Source: an uncultured Treponema sp.
GTDB lineage: Bacteria > Spirochaetota > Spirochaetia > Treponematales > Treponemataceae
Assembly (NCBI GenBank): GCA_937891125.1
Contig: CALAEZ010000125.1
Span: 1-13,673, forward strand
Direction: 5' to 3'
DNA: 13,673 bases
Part shown: positions 12,666 through 13,673 of the stretch, in pieces
How positions within the stretch are numbered: position 1 is the stretch's first letter
How the letters are laid out: each line of letters opens with the position of its first letter
The notes under the pieces: generated by a model
What the model was told of the DNA's origin: nothing
The model's database searches: none
What the model saw: only the letters and a program-made list of their open reading frames with translations
Made by a program: the position numbers and the translations under genes

Positions 12666-13673
12666 CTATTTATCGAGCGGAAGACCGCCAGAGATTACCG
12701 CGCGAATGCGGCGAACACCCGCTGATGACGACTGCTCTTTTGTAATCTTAAAGTCACCAATCTGCGCCGTGTGCTGCACGTGCGGACCGCCGCACACTTC
12801 CTTGCTGAACCAGTCGTTCTTTACATCGCGACCGATTGTGTAAACTTTTACGCTTTCGCCATATTTGTTGCTGAAAAGCGCGCGTGCGCCAGAAGCCTTT
12901 GCCTCTTCAAGCGTAAGCACTTCCATGGTAACCGGCAGGTCTTCCTTAATCTTTTCGTTAACGATGTCCTCAACCTGCTTAATTTCGTCAGCAGTCATCG
13001 GGCGGTCAAACGTAAAGTCAAAGCGCATGCGCTCGTTATTGATGTTGCTGCCTTTCTGTGCAACCTTGTCGCCAAGCACGTTTACAAGTGCCTGCTGCAA
13101 AAGATGCGTTGCCGTGTGATACTTTGTCGTAGTGTCGCTCTGCTCGGCAAGACCGCCCTTTGCTTTTCCTGCTTCAAGCGATTTTGAAGCCTCTTTGTGC
13201 TTCTTTTCTGCCTCGGCAAAGCCCGCAAGGTCAACCGTAAAGCCGTGCTCAGAAGCCAGCTCCTGCGTAAGCTCTACCGGGAAGCCGAATGTATCATACA
13301 GACGGAAAGCAACCTTGCCGGAGATTTCCTTTTTAGGATTTTTCATAAGGTTTGGAAGCAGCTTCTGGAATTCAGCCTCGCCGTTTTTAAGCGCCTCGCG
13401 GAACTTATTTTCTTCTGCTGTAAGCTCGCTGCGGATTTTTTCGCTGTTCTGCTCAAGCTCAGGGTATGCGCCCTTAAAGTTTTCGATAACCGGAGCGGCA
13501 ACTTCTGCAAGGAATGCCTGATCAATACCGAGCTTCATACCGTGGCGGACAGCACGACGGATAAGGCGGCGGAGTACGTAGCCAGCTCCCAAGTTAGAAG
13601 GAGTGACACCGCGCTGGTCGCCTAAAATAAACACGCTTGCGCGGGCATGGTCTGCAATAATACGCACGCTCTT
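12666..13673 (-). CDS. alaS: Alanyl-tRNA synthetase, C-terminal part (5' end outside window), short form
   Basis: Attaches alanine to tRNA-Ala and hydrolyses mischarged Ser/Gly-tRNA. The frame is open to the right edge; 335 residues are visible. The fragment begins at the end of the catalytic core (RIIADHARASVFILGDQRG, then GYVLRRLIRRAVRHG), continues through the tRNA-recognition helices and LYDTFGFPVELTQE, and contains the editing domain: zinc-ligand motif HTATH (about fragment residues 186-190), and CGGPHVQHTAQIGDFKI with its Cys and His, closing at GVRRIRAVI. It stops about 10 residues later (GGLPLDK). The C-Ala oligomerisation domain, about 150-200 residues in most bacterial AlaS, is therefore missing. 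As I recall, T. pallidum AlaS is also short (about 590 residues), so this is probably lineage-typical. Confidence 0.95.
   Translation of the reverse strand, partial: KSVRIIADHARASVFILGDQRGVTPSNLGAGYVLRRLIRRAVRHGMKLGIDQAFLAEVAAPVIENFKGAYPELEQNSEKIRSELTAEENKFREALKNGEAEFQKLLPNLMKNPKKEISGKVAFRLYDTFGFPVELTQELASEHGFTVDLAGFAEAEKKHKEASKSLEAGKAKGGLAEQSDTTTKYHTATHLLQQALVNVLGDKVAQKGSNINNERMRFDFTFDRPMTADEIKQVEDIVNEKIKEDLPVTMEVLTLEEAKASGARALFSNKYGESVKVYTIGRDVKNDWFSKEVCGGPHVQHTAQIGDFKITKEQSSSAGVRRIRAVISGGLPLDK

Overview
The window reads as chromosomal DNA from a treponeme-like spirochete, probably a saccharolytic host-associated one rather than T. pallidum or T. denticola. The evidence is gene content and order. 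A minus-strand block of alaS, a SurA-like periplasmic chaperone, nusB and a TPR lipoprotein faces groES and a group 2 sigma-70 factor. From memory this matches the T. pallidum TP1012-TP1017 neighbourhood; I could not check it here. groES stands alone without groEL, and AlaS ends right after its editing domain. A complete fructose PTS is not something I expect in the best-known oral or syphilis treponemes. I see no mobile element, CRISPR array, tRNA or rRNA.

Layout. Bases 1-2849 (+): 3' part of fruK, then fruA (fused EIIA-EIIB-EIIC) and a dedicated HPr, a fructose uptake and phosphorylation operon. Bases 2965-4010 (+): azlC-azlD, a branched-chain amino acid exporter with a 4-base ATGA overlap. 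Bases 4097-5758 (+): a RecQ-family helicase whose 3' end overlaps, tail to tail, a small minus-strand membrane protein gene (5658-5894). Bases 5969-7672 (+): murE, divergent from that small gene across a 74-base gap holding a perfect palindrome. A two-sided terminator separates murE from the sigma factor gene (7715-8554, -). A 332-base regulatory gap divides the sigma gene from groES (8887-9162, +). From 9171 to the right end everything is on the minus strand: alaS (5' part outside the window), surA-like, nusB, TPR lipoprotein.

How the genes work together. FruA imports fructose as fructose-1-phosphate using phosphate passed from HPr His15. FruK converts it to fructose-1,6-bisphosphate for glycolysis. 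The HPr has Arg where the regulatory Ser46 should be, so it looks uncoupled from HPr kinase control. MurE builds the peptidoglycan stem peptide. The SurA-like protein, TPR lipoprotein, NusB and AlaS form a housekeeping, envelope and translation cluster.

The most interesting signals are regulatory. (1) A -24/-12 (sigma-54 type) promoter match lies directly before the sigma-70-family gene, with a nested inverted repeat about 75-113 bases upstream where an activator would bind; this suggests a cascade like RpoN-RpoS in Borrelia. (2) At azlC and murE the -10 box sits 6-7 bases before the ATG with no Shine-Dalgarno sequence, so both are leaderless-mRNA candidates with the same TTGAAG-17-bp-TA(C/A)A(C/A)T architecture. 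(3) A 16-bp palindrome overlaps the -35 boxes of the divergent murE/small membrane protein pair. (4) Two hairpins carry their T-tracts on the side that would stop antisense rather than sense transcription.
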